A DNA stretch of 64,000 nt from Holacanthus passer (Eukaryota > Chordata > Actinopteri > Pomacanthidae), in the NCBI GenBank assembly GCA_025331565.1, contig JAFREQ010000093.1, positions 1,272,001 to 1,336,000 of the forward strand, in the 5' to 3' direction. This document shows positions 11,440-25,000 of the stretch, piece by piece; within the stretch, counting starts at the first letter, position 1; each line of letters begins with the position of its first letter. The notes under the pieces were generated by a model, which was not told where the DNA came from, did no database searches, and saw only the letters and a program-made list of their open reading frames with translations. The position numbers and the translations under genes were made by a program.

Positions 11440-12780
11440 TTCCGACGGCCCCTGAACGCAGCAGGAGTCCTCCCAGTCGGATCTGGCTGAACGTGACGCG
11501 CCGACGCGGAGCTGAGCGAGGTTTCCTGGCGGAGCTGCGGAGGAGCCGGAGCCGAGCGGGTCTGTCTGTCCGTCCGTCCGTCCGTCCCTGTGTCTGCCTG
11601 CCTGCCTGCCGCCGCAGTCTCTGCCTGTGTGGGACACGAACAGCCTCCTGTCTTCGGCTTCAGCAGCGGCCATGGCTCCATCGCTGTCCGCCTCCTGTTT
11701 TCTCCGCTGAGGCTCCGTCGGATGCTCCAGTGAACACAGAGGAGGAGGCGGCGGAGGAGGAGGGGGGCATCCCGGTCCTGCTTCGACTACCAGGTGAAAT
11801 ATTATTATAATGTGCTTTTTAACGTGTTGTGGGTGGAGGTGGGGGTTGTTTGCAGGGCCGGGCGGAGGAGGAGGGAGAGAGGACGCGGGGGCCGGGGTCG
11901 TCGTTTCGGGGGCACGGGGAGCGGGTGGGAGCGGAGGTTAGCATGCTAGCTAGCTGCTGTTAGCGGGCTGCTGCTGCTTCGTCATCCGCCAGTCTGGGAG
12001 GGATGCTGCTGCTGCTGCTGCTGCAGGAGGGAGGGGAGGGCCGGTGATGATAGCGGCACAGTCCGCCTGGCCTCGGCCCATCTCCGTGATGAACGACACC
12101 CCCAACCTCCCCGTTTCTCCCCCCTCTCTCCTCCCCCCTCCTCCCCCTCCTCCCTCCTCCCCTGTCTCCCATCCCTTCACTAACATCGCGCCCTCTCCAG
12201 AGATGAATAACTGGAACCGGGAGCTGTTTCACCCCACACATGGAAACAACCTCCCGCCCAGCTGCTCCGCCGCCCGCCGGTCACTGTCACTCGTTAGCCG
12301 GCGTGCTAAGCTAACCAGCCTCCCAGCCAGGTCCAGCTAGTTAGCCGGCTAACGTTAGCAGTAGCACCACCACTTCCCCCCCCTCCTCCCTCCGCTAGCA
12401 TCCCTGGCTAGTTCGCATCCTCCAGCCGAGCCATCACAGGCCAGCCCGGCTCACACAGCTCGACCCTGCCGTTTCACACCGCCTATTTTAATCGCCTCCA
12501 TCCCGGACAGCGGTCGGTCCCTGCCGGACATTGATCCGAGTCTCGCCCGTGAAAGTAGCGCCGCGCGCCAGGCGGATGTTGTTATGTAACAGATAATGAC
12601 ACCACACGCCCTTGAAACAAAAGCTGTTGTTTCGGTGTTTGTTGGTTGTGTTTGCGCCGCAGGAGCCGATCGGGGCCAATAACGCGGACACCGGGGCTGT
12701 TTGTGGGGCCGAGGGCCGCAGACCCGGACCGGCTCCTGAGTCCAGGTCGGCCGCTGCCGTCGGCCATTGTTTTTGTTGTC
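11440..12780 (+). promoter_or_regulatory. akt3: CpG-island promoter region of akt3
   Basis: Base composition shifts abruptly to GC- and CpG-rich at about 11440 and back to AT-rich by about 12830. There is no TATA box. The island includes (CCGT)n and (CTGC)n runs at 11570-11612, a (CTG)n at 12003-12025 and a cluster of GTTAGC/GCTAAC motifs at 11937-12365. No long open frame in the island looks like a conserved protein. It lies immediately upstream of, and across, the first untranslated akt3 exon. Confidence 0.7.
11485..11793 (+). other. akt3: Probable untranslated first exon of akt3
   Basis: GC-rich segment ending in a good donor (CTACCAG|GTGAAAT). It would splice to the acceptor at 15931, ahead of the akt3 start exon. 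It contains two short upstream frames: 11672-11710 (12 codons, start context GCGGCCATGG) and 11722-11733 (3 codons). The exact transcription start is not visible in the sequence. Confidence 0.5.
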
Positions 12781-13494
12781 ATTGGAAGAGCTCACATTTG
12801 TTTTCCAGCCTCGGATCTTCCCCATTGATGGTGAATGTGTGCATTGAAGGAACCATCTGCCACCACAACACATCTTATATTCTTACTGTCACAGTCTGGA
12901 TTGTGGTTCATGGTCGTTGTAGAAAATGTATTGAATTGTACTGGAAAGACTGAAGCCATGATGTGACTCAGACTTTAAAAAAAAAAAAATCAGGTTTTAT
13001 GATTCAATTCTATGTAAAATATCAGTAGGAGTTTAATTATATCAGCAATTATGTGATGATATATCAATCAATAATTTAGGAATCATCATGTTACTGATGA
13101 GACTGAAGCCATTTGCCTCTAAAGTCTCATAGGTTTTATTTAGCACCCTTCAAACACAGAGGTACTTGAAAGTGATTTATGCAGGGAATAGAAAAGCATT
13201 CAGACATTGAAAAACACAATGTGTTGTGATGGTTTGTCCATCAGGAAGTAGGGCAGGGCGATGATATGAGATGTTTACCAAGCTGTTGTCCACATTAATG
13301 GTTCTGAAAAGCTGCACATAAAACCTGTCAAAATTAGACATTGAAGTTTTTGGTTTACACACATGAAGAACTCGGTTTCATGTCACGCATACCAGTGGAA
13401 CATATTTAGATGTTTTGAACCTCTTTTCATAAATTTGTCATATCGTGATATATATCGATATTCAGAATCTCTTTATCAGTGTGTGTTGCTCAGC

Positions 13495-13760
13495 TCTGTC
13501 GGTCGGAAGGTTCTGTGTGGAGTTTGCATGTTCTCCCTGTGTCTGTGTGGGTTCCTCCAGGTGCTCCGGCTTCCTCCCGCAGTCCAATCAGAGTAATTGG
13601 TGACTTATAATGCGAGCGTGAATGGTTGTTTGTCTCTGTGTTAGCCATGTGATGAACTGGTGATTTATCCAGGTGAACCCCGCCTCTTGGCCAGTGTCGG
13701 CTGGGATCAGCTCCAGCCTCCCCCCCTCCAGAGGATGAGCATTTATAGATAATGGATGGA
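13495..13760 (+). mobile_element. Interspersed repeat resembling a vertebrate LINE/SINE 3' region
   Basis: Contains the recognisable phrases gtgtggagtttgcatgttct, gctccggcttcctcccgcag, gtgaatggttgtttgtctct, ggctgggatcagctccagcc and ataatggatgga. In that order these are typical of a very widespread fish repeat, probably the 3' end of an L2/CR1-clade element. Many substitutions and no open frame indicate an old, dead copy. Confidence 0.6.
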
Positions 13761-14643
13761 CCTTTAACATAAAATCAGCGATATGTACACATGTCACCAT
13801 TTCAGTGTGAAACAGACAAATCGTTGGACAAAAACTACAGAAAGAAACAATTAACAAAGTTAAGACACCTGAAGTAATGAAATGAAAATATACACTTCTG
13901 CCTCCGTATCACAATAAATTGTCTTGTGATGTTAGTGTCAAGTGAAGTCTGGCATTTTGATTTGGCAGCTGGAACAAAGAAATAGAAGATAAATTACTAT
14001 ATTCAACAAGCGACTGAACATATGTATATGAGAGGCCTAAACACAACACGTATCTCTTCACTCATTGGTTCTGTTCAAAGCCTACAACTCGTTTCTCAGG
14101 GAGGTGTAAATTGACCTCTAGTACTGTTCCAGTTGCAAAGTAAAAAGTCTCCAGTTACATTTCAGCTACATATTCAGGGATAAGTGTGAGGACAATATGA
14201 TTATAAATTTACTAATTGACTGTTTGACTGATTTTTGGGACAGTGGCTCCCAGACTGAGCTCCTGGGATTTCTTTAAAACAAAGATTGATTTCATATTTC
14301 CTTTTAGATCTAGACAAATCAGTTAAATCAGCAATAAGTTAGCAGTCTTTGATCTGTATCTCACATCTACCTGCCGCTGCTTCACAATCAAAGACCAGTC
14401 TCTGAGGTATGAAGCTCTGTGTGCTTTATATCAAACAGCGCTCGTGTCCATATGCAAATTCTGGAGTCATTGGTTGCAAGATGTGATCTTTCATAACTGA
14501 GTGATCTCAGTAGGGTTTTATGAGAACCGTATTTGTGGAAAATGCATAAGGAATGCTGTAAAACAGAGGAGTGTTTGGAGTTCAGACGCTGATCTCAGTG
14601 TTTGCCTGCTGTTCACCAGTCGGTCTGTGCTGGTGGTCAGTCG

Positions 14644-14815
14644 ACAGACAGACTGAGAAAAAAGAAAGAGAGAGACTGGTGAAGGGATGAGGAAGGGTGA
14701 AGTGAAGGTAAAGAGAAAGTGAGAGTGAAGGAACGAAAGAAGGAAGAAAGAGGGGAGCGGGCAGGGGAGGAGAGAACAAGTGAAGGTGTGACAACAGATG
14801 AGGGAGGAAGGGTAC
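14644..14815 (+). repeat. Purine-rich GGAAG/GAAAG tract in akt3 intron 1
   Basis: About 170 bases that are mostly A and G (agaaagagagagactggtga, aggaagaaagaggggagcgg). No unit is strictly periodic. Simple purine-rich DNA. Confidence 0.7.
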
Positions 14816-15554
14816 AAGGACTAAAGCAGGATTCCCCCATGAGTGTAGTTTTCAATGGGATCCATTTCTAACTCACTACTGATCAGCGGCACTACTTACA
14901 TGCTGCTTGAGAATCGTGGCAATGTGACATTTCACAAATGATTGTGAATTTCAAATTTCAGAAACATTTGCAGGTCCTTCAGGATCCGTGAATCCGTGCA
15001 AGTATGGAATTTGTTTTCATTAATGAAACATAACTTTACAATGAACTGAAATCACGTTGAAAATCACTGCTTGCGTGTTGCAAATTTGGTGAAATGGACC
15101 CAAAATAACTGTTCTGCTATCTGCTCGGGATTTTTTTTAAATGATGCAAATATAACCTCCCTTTGTCTCTTTTGTCACCTGTTTTGTTTGCGAGGAGCAG
15201 AGATTTGGTCAGACACTGTCACAAGAAGTGATGGTCAACATTAATAGATTATGGCTGTGGAAGGGCTGAAGAATAGGACAATGAATACAATCCACAATTA
15301 GAAACTCTGCACCAAAAATTACTTTCACTAAAGCTGCTGATTATTTTATTATTTTCAGGTAATTGATTTATTGTTTAGTCTATGAACTGTCAAAAAGTAG
15401 TGAAAAATGCCCATCACGACTTTTTAGAGCCAAAAGTGATGTCTTCAAATCGCTGGAATTGTCTGAAGTTATTGAATTTATTATCATATATGACAAAGGA
15501 GCAGCAAACTGTCACATGTGAGATGATGTGAGAGGGTGAATGATGTGAGGAGGC

Positions 15555-15800
15555 AAGGAAAATGGGGAAGGAGAGATGCAGGTAGGGGAGGAAAGTAGGG
15601 CCCAATGAAGGAGGGAAGTAAAGAAGGAAGGAGGGGAAGAGGAGGTAAAAAATGGGGGAGGAGTAGGTGGGGAAAGACTGATGGAGAGAGGGAAGGAATT
15701 GGGAGAAAAAGAAGGTGTTGGTGAATAAGGCAAGGAAGGAGAAGGAGAAAGTGTGAGGAGGCAAGGAAGAAGGGGAAGGAGAGAAGGAGGTAAGGGGGCA
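15555..15800 (+). repeat. Purine-rich GGAAGGAG tract in akt3 intron 1
   Basis: About 245 bases dominated by GGAAGGAG-like words, ending about 130 bases before the akt3 start exon, which is itself purine-rich. Minus-strand open frames here are Ser/Pro/Leu-rich translations of the tract, not proteins. Confidence 0.7.
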
Positions 15801-15931
15801 GGAAGTGTGTTAAGGCCCTGAACAATAAGTGGCAGCCTGCTGTGTTTGCTGTTGAGGGAAACTATCCACTGACCTACTCTGTGTGTGTTTTTTCTCCCTT
15901 CTCTCCTTTCTCTGCCTCCGTTTCCTTCCAG

Positions 15932-16400
15932 GCTGACTCACCGCTGGAGCGCCTGAACATAGGAGAAGAAGAAGAAGTGAGAGAACGAGGGAGTGAGGAC
16001 AACTGTGAAACAGAGCGAGAAGGAGGGAGGGAGAGCGAGAGAGGAGTAAACAATTAAAAGAGGTGAGGAAGACTAGGAGGGGAGAGAGACAGAAGACAGC
16101 AAGAGAAAGTCAGGTTGGGTCGGCGGGGCGAGAGGAGGAAAGAGAAAGTGACTGTGGGAAAGAGAGAGAGAAAGATAGAGAGACACTGCAGACTCATACG
16201 GCCCAGTGGGGAACAGGTTGACAGATCTGAGGTCAGGCGAGAGTGGGCGCAGGTAGTTTGGAGGTCAGAGGTCAAGCGGTCAGAAGGAAGGCTGACTGAG
16301 CTTCAGCCAAACAAACTGTCCTGCCGCCCCCTGAACAACTGTCCCTTCACCGTCACCACACTGGGAGAACTGGGAGAGCTGGTGACGAGGAGAAGCCACC
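15932..16400 (+). other. akt3: akt3 5' leader on the start exon, AUG-free and purine-rich
   Basis: The acceptor tttccttccag ends at 15931. Between it and the start codon at 16401 there are 469 bases without a single ATG in any frame. Much of this stretch is GA-rich (gaaggagggagggagagcga). The start has a strong context (AGCCACCATGA). Confidence 0.65.
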
Positions 16401-19013
16401 ATGAGCGACCAGAACGTCGTCAAGGAAGGCTGGGTGCAGAAAAGAGGTGAGCTGATGTTTTCGTCTGTAACGGTTCAGACTGCATCCAACTGTCTGTTTC
16501 CTATATTTTACTGAATTAGATGGTGCTGGTGATGTTCTACGTTTTTCTGCTTGTCAACAAATTTCATGAAAAACAAATGTATCCTGACAAGTATCACGTG
16601 TGTATCAAAGCAAAATTGATTGTCATCGGCAGCCAGGTTTCATAATTTTGACTGTCCTGCTACAAAGTGCTCTTCTTTACCTCTCAGATGAAGGTGTGAA
16701 TACAGACGACATTTTCTGATGGAACAGAAACAACAATGTGAACCAGTTCTTGGAAGTCACTTCTCCTTTCTGTATGTTTCACACAGAGGAAGCAGATTCA
16801 TCGCAAACCTGACAGTCGGGTTGAAACCTGGCTGATGTGTTCTGGTTCTGTCTGTGTTTGTGCTTGTTTGAATGAATTTATTGATCTCGGTGTGTATCTG
16901 TGTCTGGCCTGGCTTTAGGTTTGTCTTTGCTCAGGATGAAGATGAAACATTGTCAGCCACAGATGGCTGCTGTTGTCTGTTATCCTTCTTCTGATTTCCA
17001 TTTTTAGTTCTAATCATTTAGCCGACTCCTTCATTTAGTGTTCGGGGGGAGATGTGTGTTTTGCTCCAGCTGATGAGGGAATTGAACCTGAGACTGTTAT
17101 GTTACAAGACTATACTCAGAAGGCAGCTTTTTAAACTTAACTGTGTCCCATTTCCACATTCATTAGAGATAAGGACACTATACACACTTATCTTAAACTA
17201 CACTTTTTCAGATTTCATTTTTACAGACCTGCAAACTTGTCACCTTCAGTAAAATCTGCACTTCTGGATAAACATGAATTATGTGGCTCTCGAGAGTTTT
17301 TCCGGTTGGTGTGCATCACTTGCAGCAGCAGACACTTGAAATCCTGGTTCAGCCCAAACATCAGTGGAAATTATTACTCAAAAATGATGCAGGGAAATTG
17401 AACTACTCTCGTTATTTCTGCTCAACAGGAAGCATGAGTTGACAGGGGTTGTGTCGCTGTCATGTTCCTTTGACCTTCCCTCTATTTTCACCTCTGAGTC
17501 ACCAGAATGATGCACAAAACAACTGTAAACATTTTTGACCACGTGCAAGAAATGAACATACCTCACCATTTTACACTAATGTGAAATGATCAAAGCTTTG
17601 CACAGAAAGGACACGTGACTCTCGAGCGCTGCTAGATAGATTGGATATGTCTTGATTCCTGCGATGATCTTTTCCACCTCTGAGCAGCTCCTCAGTTTCA
17701 TATGTGCATTGCATTATGGGCCATTAGTAACAATAATACCTTTAAATGTGCTTCATTTTGTAGATTTATCAGCGTGAACACATGCAGACTCCAGAACGTT
17801 ATAGAATGAGTGTGTAGTGTGAAAGTGAAACACAGCTGTTGTTTTGGTCACCGTGAAATCAAAAACAACAGGAAACTGGTTCAACCTTTTCTGCTGCATC
17901 TTTCAGTCGTTTCTATAGTTTTATTTATATATATATATGGTCACTTATAATGTATTCTGTAGCTGAGCATACCATTCCCAGTTCCCATTAAACCCTGTTA
18001 AACAAGCAGCTTTTGCACCAATGAATGAAATCACTATGTATAATTAAGAAGTTGTCTGTAAACAGAAACATGAATTAATGACACCTGCCCTTCATGTGTG
18101 ACGCCGAGTGTTTGGTCCCTACGACAAAACAACACCAGTGTTTTCAGTTGAACTCACTGCTGAGGGTGTTTAGGAGCAACACAGTTTCGGTTGTAGGAAA
18201 CGGCGGCCTCAGTCAGAGAAGCCGTGTTTTCGTGCGGCTCGGCGTGGACACGGCCTAACCACCCTGCCAGTTTGAAGAACAGCACCTCCAAACAATGGTT
18301 GTTTACCTGCCAGACGGCGAGCAGAGGAGGCAGGCTTTGCAGCGCTGCAGCCCGGCCTGAGCTGCACTTGGCTGGTGTGTTATTTCCCACAGTGATTTCA
18401 GTGTGTGTGTGCATGTGTGCGTGCTGGAGGTGTGTTTGTCTGGTCTGAGCTCTGGGCTGTTGGCTGGCAGGCAGGGGGAAGTTTCTCTGTGGCACTATGA
18501 GCATACAGAGGATGACCTAACACTCTGGTTCCTTCCTCTCCGGCCCCCACAAGTCCCTGAATTGTTTATTGCACCTCTGTGTGCTCTTATAATTCAGCCC
18601 GAACAGCCTTCTTAGAGAAACTGCCCCAAGCTGCTCTCTGGGCTGTTTAGGATCAAAACTCAGAGTTGACACGCAGCTCACAACAGTTTGGAAACTGGGG
18701 TGTTGAAACTGAATTTTTGAGAAACACAAAAAAGTCATAAAATTCAAATGTGGAGCAACATTATTGTTCTCGACTCCAGAGTTTATGTTGGTGGAGACTC
18801 AATTGTTCAACCTGTGTTTGAATGGATGTAAGGACTTGCGTTCTGGGCTGATCGTGACAGATTGCATCTTTACTTCTTTAATACGACGGAGTTCCTGTTG
18901 AACAGGATGTTGGGCCCAGCAACACAGAGAGGAATCAATTTAAACTGTGAACCAATGGGAAATCAGTCAAAGTGAAAGGTCATTGAGTTGATAGGAGAAC
19001 AAGAGGGACTGCT

Positions 19014-19094
<81 letters not shown>

Positions 19095-22000
19095 GCAGTT
19101 TGGGGTTCTGTGTCTTGCTGAAGGACACTAAAACATGTGGACAGGAGGACGTTGGTCTCGAACCACCGTGTTTAATGACTGACCTGACTGTGCTGGGAGC
19201 GACTGGGGACACCGTCGCTCTGATAAATGAGATGTTTCCATTTCTGTGCCAAACCAATCAGTCAATTACTCTATAGATTTAAAGAATTTTAGTAATTGAT
19301 TAATCATCATTTGGTCATTGCTCCATCACTTTCCCCACCTTTATTTATCCCTCTGGTCTGGGGATAACAATTTTGATAATTGATCAGTGGTTCAAGTAAT
19401 TTATTGGCAAAAAAATACCACTTGTAATTTTTCAAATGGAAAAAGAAGCTATTTTAGCTATTTTTATCGTCTTGGTTTGTGGAGATTTTTAAAACAGGCT
19501 TAATAAGAGGCTGAACAATTAAATCAAACAATCCTTGATAGATGTATTGGTTTAGAAAGAAATCATTACTGGCATCTCCATCCATCCATCCATCCATCCA
19601 TCCATCTATCTATCCATCCATCCATCCATCCATCCACCGGGTCGTGGGGGTAGCAGCTTGAGCAGAGAGCCCCAGACTTCCCTCTCCCCTGCCTTACTGG
19701 CAGCCCTGATTTCTAAATGAACTTGCAGAGCTGCTGAGTTTCTCTGCTGCTCACCAGCCTTTAAGTGGAACTGACTGAGTTTTCTGAACTGAGTTTTCTG
19801 ACATTTCTGTCTTTGTCATCCTCGTCACACCGTTGTTCTGAGGCTGCGTGAGTCATCAGATGTGTGAGAATAGTTTCGTCAGAGTTTGATTTGTCCGATA
19901 GATGCTGAGGCAGTTCACTTCAGTCATTGATCACTAATCCAGACACACTTTGGTTCCAGCGCCTTGTTCTCTGTTAGCTCTGGCACTAATACGACTGTGT
20001 GAGATGTCAACATCTCACCACGACATATTCATGTATTCCAACATTTGTTGTAATTGTGCCACAAATTGATGAGTCAGAACAGCAGGAAAGCAACACTTCA
20101 TGGCTGCTGAATAAGAATAAGCTCTATGTTCATCCAGTATTTCATCAGAAGATTTCTTCTTCACCTAGAAGTGGTACCGATGTATAAATGAATTTGGAAG
20201 CTGATGATTGATGTCCAGCTAAGATTAGAGAATCAAAAAGACGGCTGATAATAAAGAATGAAACATATTTGCTTACTTTAAAGTTTCCTATTTAGTGTAG
20301 CACATGTAAAGATGAGGCCCAATTAGAACAGTGAGTTTACTTCCTGACATTTCATTTACACCTCGCCTGACCCTCTTCACCTAAACATCAGCTTTCAAGT
20401 GTTTTACAATTCAGTTGAAATCCTAAAGCAGTTCCATAACTTCCCACAGATAGCACTGATTTGGTGATTTGCAGGTGAGAAGAAAGTAAAACAGCAGAAG
20501 TGGAAAAGTAAGTCATTCACCTGCAACAAATTCAGATGAGCACTGATTCCTGATGTATCACCCCGTCCGTGTTGTGCTGTATTTATAATATGTTCACAGC
20601 AGAGTTGTTTTTTAGATTGCTTTAGATCATGTTATGGATGAAGAGCCTAAGAGACACAACAGAAACTGTTCTGGAAAGAACCTTAAAGACTCAATGCCCC
20701 TTGAAAAGCGAGTCATTGCTGACCTCCAGTGGTTGAGCGTTTCACCTGGCTGCAGTGATGTACAGGTGTACGCCAGGATATTGATACTGATACTGCTTAG
20801 CAATAAGACACTTATCAATATTTCTGTACTGACCAATCAGGAACTGGTACTAATTTAGTCCTGGTCCTCAATACCCGTCTCTGTCCAGCCCTAACCTTGT
20901 GACAACACCCAGAGGTGAAACAGGTGTGAAACTTTCCACCAGAGAGGGCAGCACTTTCCAAGCTCCTCTTTAAGTTTCCTGCTACGCAGCTGCCACCACA
21001 ACTTGTGTGGACAGAAAATGACGTGAGTGGGACAGACAGATCCATCGCTGCTGATTAGTTAGATCTCCCAACACCAAATAGAAAATGGCTCACATGAACG
21101 TGATGTTAGACTGAATGATGTAGTGAAGCAAAATGACAGTTCAGTCTTTTTTATAGAGACACATTCCTCCATGTTCATTACAAAATTGAAGTGGTTCTAA
21201 TACATAAAGTCCAGGCTCTGCTGCTTCCTGCTCGGTCCGAACACGTGTGAATGTAGCAGGATGTAACCTGTTGTTTTTCCCTCCCTGCAGGTGAGTACAT
21301 CAAGAACTGGCGACCGCGCTACTTTCTGCTGAAGACAGACGGCTCTTTCATCGGCTACAAGGACAAACCGCAGGACTCTGACCTGGCCTACCCGCTCAAC
21401 AACTTCTCTGTAGCAAGTGAGACACGAACAGAGGCCTTCATCACATATTTCATACGCTAAAAACAAATGTCTGTGTAACACCGTGCATCGATCTCTGTGC
21501 CACTTCCAGAATGTCAGCTGATGAAGACAGAGCGGCCCAAGCCAAACACCTTCATCATCCGCTGTCTGCAGTGGACCACCGTCATCGAGAGGACTTTCCA
21601 CGTCGACACTCCTGATGAGAGGTGAGCCTTCCTCCTCCTCCTCCTCCTCCTCCTCGTCCTCAGCAGTTTGTCTCATTATGAGTCTGCAGACTGGAGGCTT
21701 TGTTTGTATGTAGTTGACAGAACAGGCTCAATTGAACACAGGGAGAAATGAGGCTGACCAGGTGAGGAACAATACATCTGAAAAGAGAACACTGGCTACA
21801 GGTATTTTGAGAAAATAATATTTTTAAGTCGTATTATTTAGTTTTTGGGTCAGTGGGTCAATCATTTTCTAAAAAGAAAAGATTTGAAAGAAAAGAGAAT
21901 CTGTAAATAATGTTACTGGCAAAAAGCCTGGATCCAAAACTGAATTAACTGTCAAATTTACAATTGAAAACAATGAATATTGTGTGGTCTCTGCAGATAC

Positions 22001-25000
22001 TAAAGGGAAAAACTATAAGATAGGTCTTGTAGAAAGCTTTAAAAAAACTTGCATGTCATAGATCCTTAATCCAGATATTCAGCTGTAAAACACATCTTAA
22101 CTGCTGCTTATGTGCTGAAAACAAATGTCATAAAGAAAGCTATGGGAGAGGACTCGCTGTCAACAGATCCCAGATATGAAAGATCTGGCAGTTCTCAGTC
22201 CTGAACCAGACTGGAGGCTTTTTGTGTTAAGTTCTCCTCACACAACAGGAGTCTGTTAACACAGTGAGAAGAAAGACAGGAAGCAGGGGTGTGGGTCTGA
22301 GGCTGGATGCCAGCTTTTAAGGGTTTCGTTCCAAAACACAATATAATGTATGTATACGTTACGAACAACACTCCACGAACAACATCCTCCTCCAACATCT
22401 GCTACATGCACATGTGTCTGTCAGAGTAGGTTTGATTTTGTGTTTGATTGGACCATTCATTTGCTCTCACATCTCGCTGGTCATCAGCTCATTTGATTCA
22501 AAAACTTACAAAGTGAATGTTGTTTTGATTTGTCAGTATTATAAAAGCTGCGTGGGCAAATAATTATAGGTTTCTGTTTTGGTTGGTCCAGTTTGTAGCA
22601 GATGGGCGAACACACAGAGGTCGATATCAGAATGTGTTTTTTGTTGAAATGTGTTAATGTAGTAAACTCTGCCAGAACAAACAGAACTTTTAAACCTGCT
22701 AAAAATAGACAATTGACTCCGCCCATTGACTTCTACTGAGCAGAATTATTGATATTGATAATAATATTGTCTTTATTATCAATAATCTCCACTGGCATCG
22801 GAAACTCGTTGGAGAAGCGAGAGCAGAGAAAGCTGCGGTCTCTCGTAGTGTCTCTGCAGCCGCTGTAGCACAGCGTCGTTACATTTTTAAGAAGTCACCT
22901 TGTAGCTGTTTGAACTGGTTCTGATGCACAGTGTCCGTGTTGAAGACGCCTCGAGGATTGTTTTTGGTCTGTGGTTCAGTCGTAGACCCTGCTCAGGATC
23001 AGCTGTAGCTGCAGGTACAGAGAAGTACCTCACTTCTGGTTAGTGAGACAAACTTGTGGAAGCCTGTCTGTGTGCAGGTTGAAGACATGGAGACAATGAT
23101 CTCAGAGTAGCTCAACGTGAGAATCTGTCGTTCTAACCAGCCGTCTCTCAGAAGATGGTATTTAACCCGCTGCTGTGTCTTGCAGGGACGAGTGGGCCGA
23201 GGCCATTCAGATGGTGGCCGAGTCTCTGGCCAAGCAGGAGGAGGAGGGCATCCTGTGCAGCCCCACCTCCCAGATCGAGAACGTCAACGAGGAGGAGATG
23301 GACACCTCCATCAGCCACTACAAACGAAAGGTGACGGTTGATCTGAGTGAGGTCCAAATATCACTCCCTCTTCTAACGGCTGTCTTACTTTGAAAAGAGA
23401 ACAGTGAACGATGGAGAACCAGTGTCTTCACATCATGCCTCTGTTTCTTTGTCCAGACAATGAATGACTTTGACTATCTGAAGCTTCTGGGCAAAGGCAC
23501 TTTTGGGAAAGTCATTCTGGTGAGGGAGAAGGCGAGTGGCACCTACTACGCCATGAAGATCCTGAAGAAGGAAGTCATCATAGCCAAGGTCCTTTTAGCG
23601 TTCATCAGCTGTTTGTCTGTCTGATTGTCTGTAAAGCACTTTTTAACTCAGTCTTGAAAAGCTTTTATTTTTAAAATATGAATTACATCCTCAACCTTTT
23701 GACCATCGTCTGCAGGCCAGCTCCTTTTATCTCCTGACTTATCACTCTGCCTCTTCTTTTGTCTTTGTTTATCACAGGATGAAGTTGCTCACACACTCAC
23801 AGAAAGTAGGGTATTAAAAAACACTCGGCATCCATTCCTAACTGTGAGTATCAGCATGTGGACTGTATGAAACATTGTGAATTCTGTGTCAGAATGAATC
23901 CACCGCCTACTTTCACTTAGTTTTAAAAAGGGAAGCGGTGGCCACCAACTTCGTTTTAAAGACTCTTTTGTGTCATGCAAAGACAAAGATGCACTGAATT
24001 CCCGACCACAAAGCTTCTGTTCTTAAAAAATAATGTGTTTGAAACAGCTGAGCACTGGTGAGATTAAAAAATATGTATATGTTGTGTTGCAGTCTCTGAA
24101 GTACTCGTTCCAGACGAAGGATCGGCTGTGCTTTGTAATGGAGTACGTCAACGGAGGAGAGGTGAGAGATCAATGAATCGCTTCTTAAAAAAGGCTTTTG
24201 ATGCTGGCAGATGTTCTGTCTTTATTTCAACATGGAAGTTATTTCAAGAATTATTGAAGAACGTTGATTAACAACACGGTGTGATTCGAAGAGCTTCAAC
24301 AGAAAAGAGTCTTTAAAAAACGCATTCATGAACATTAAATGTGAGTTAAGTCAACAACACCTTGGCTCAAATGGTGGAGGCCCTGAGTGTAGTAGTAGTG
24401 AGATGAGAAGAGATTGGATGTTACTGGTCAGCTGATGAGCCTGTGATTATGGAGCCTGTTTACAGATAAATATACGGAAGTTCTTCTGCATTATGTTAAG
24501 TACCTGATACATAGCCGTGTCACACTTCTGGAAGTCTGAGCTGTCTGCTTTGAAGAAACAACGTCAGCTCGCTGCTTTGTTGAAATACTTTTTCTGTGTA
24601 CCAGTGATGCATCTTTTCGTTTTATTACTCCAAATCGCCTGTTGTACTCACTAACTGAGCTTCTTGCTCGTGGAACATGCTGACTCTCATCCAGGCCTTT
24701 TCTCCTTTCAACACCCAGCTCCACCTTTGTATTGTGTATCCGATGCTGTATTGTTTAAACACCTTGGATAGTTAGGTTTTCTGATATTCTAAATATGTTT
24801 GGTTACCTACTTGTTTTGTATGAGACCAAACATTTTTATGTTTACTTGCAAAGTCAGGTGTGAGATTATTGTAGGTGACGCTTGTTATATTCACGTCTGA
24901 CTGACAGTAGCTGCTCTGTGTAACATAGTGCAGCATGTTGAATTCAGCTATATTATTTCTCTACTTAGAGAAGATTACTGCTCTTTCTCATACTGAACTG

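Larger units (their letters stand above)
11794..15931. other. akt3: Large first intron of akt3
   Basis: About 4.1 kb. The first 1 kb belongs to the CpG island. The rest is AT-rich and carries repeats annotated separately: an L2-like segment near 13.5 kb, a palindromic element copy near 15.34-15.49 kb, and purine tracts near 14.65 and 15.56 kb. I see no coding exon. Confidence 0.5.
16447..21290. other. akt3: akt3 intron after the start exon
   Basis: About 4.8 kb with no exon that I can support. It holds the (CA)n at 19013-19091, a degraded palindromic element at about 19265-19560 and a (TCCA)n with repeat tail near 19.6 kb. The rest is unremarkable. Confidence 0.5.

Noticed and set aside
11434..12873. 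Several 60-147 codon frames in the akt3 CpG island
   Set aside because: GC-rich DNA has few stops; compositions are Arg/Pro/Ser-rich, no family match, and they overlap on both strands.
14518..15825. Ser/Pro/Leu-rich minus-strand frames
   Set aside because: Complement of purine-rich tracts in akt3 intron 1; overlapping frames are all alike.
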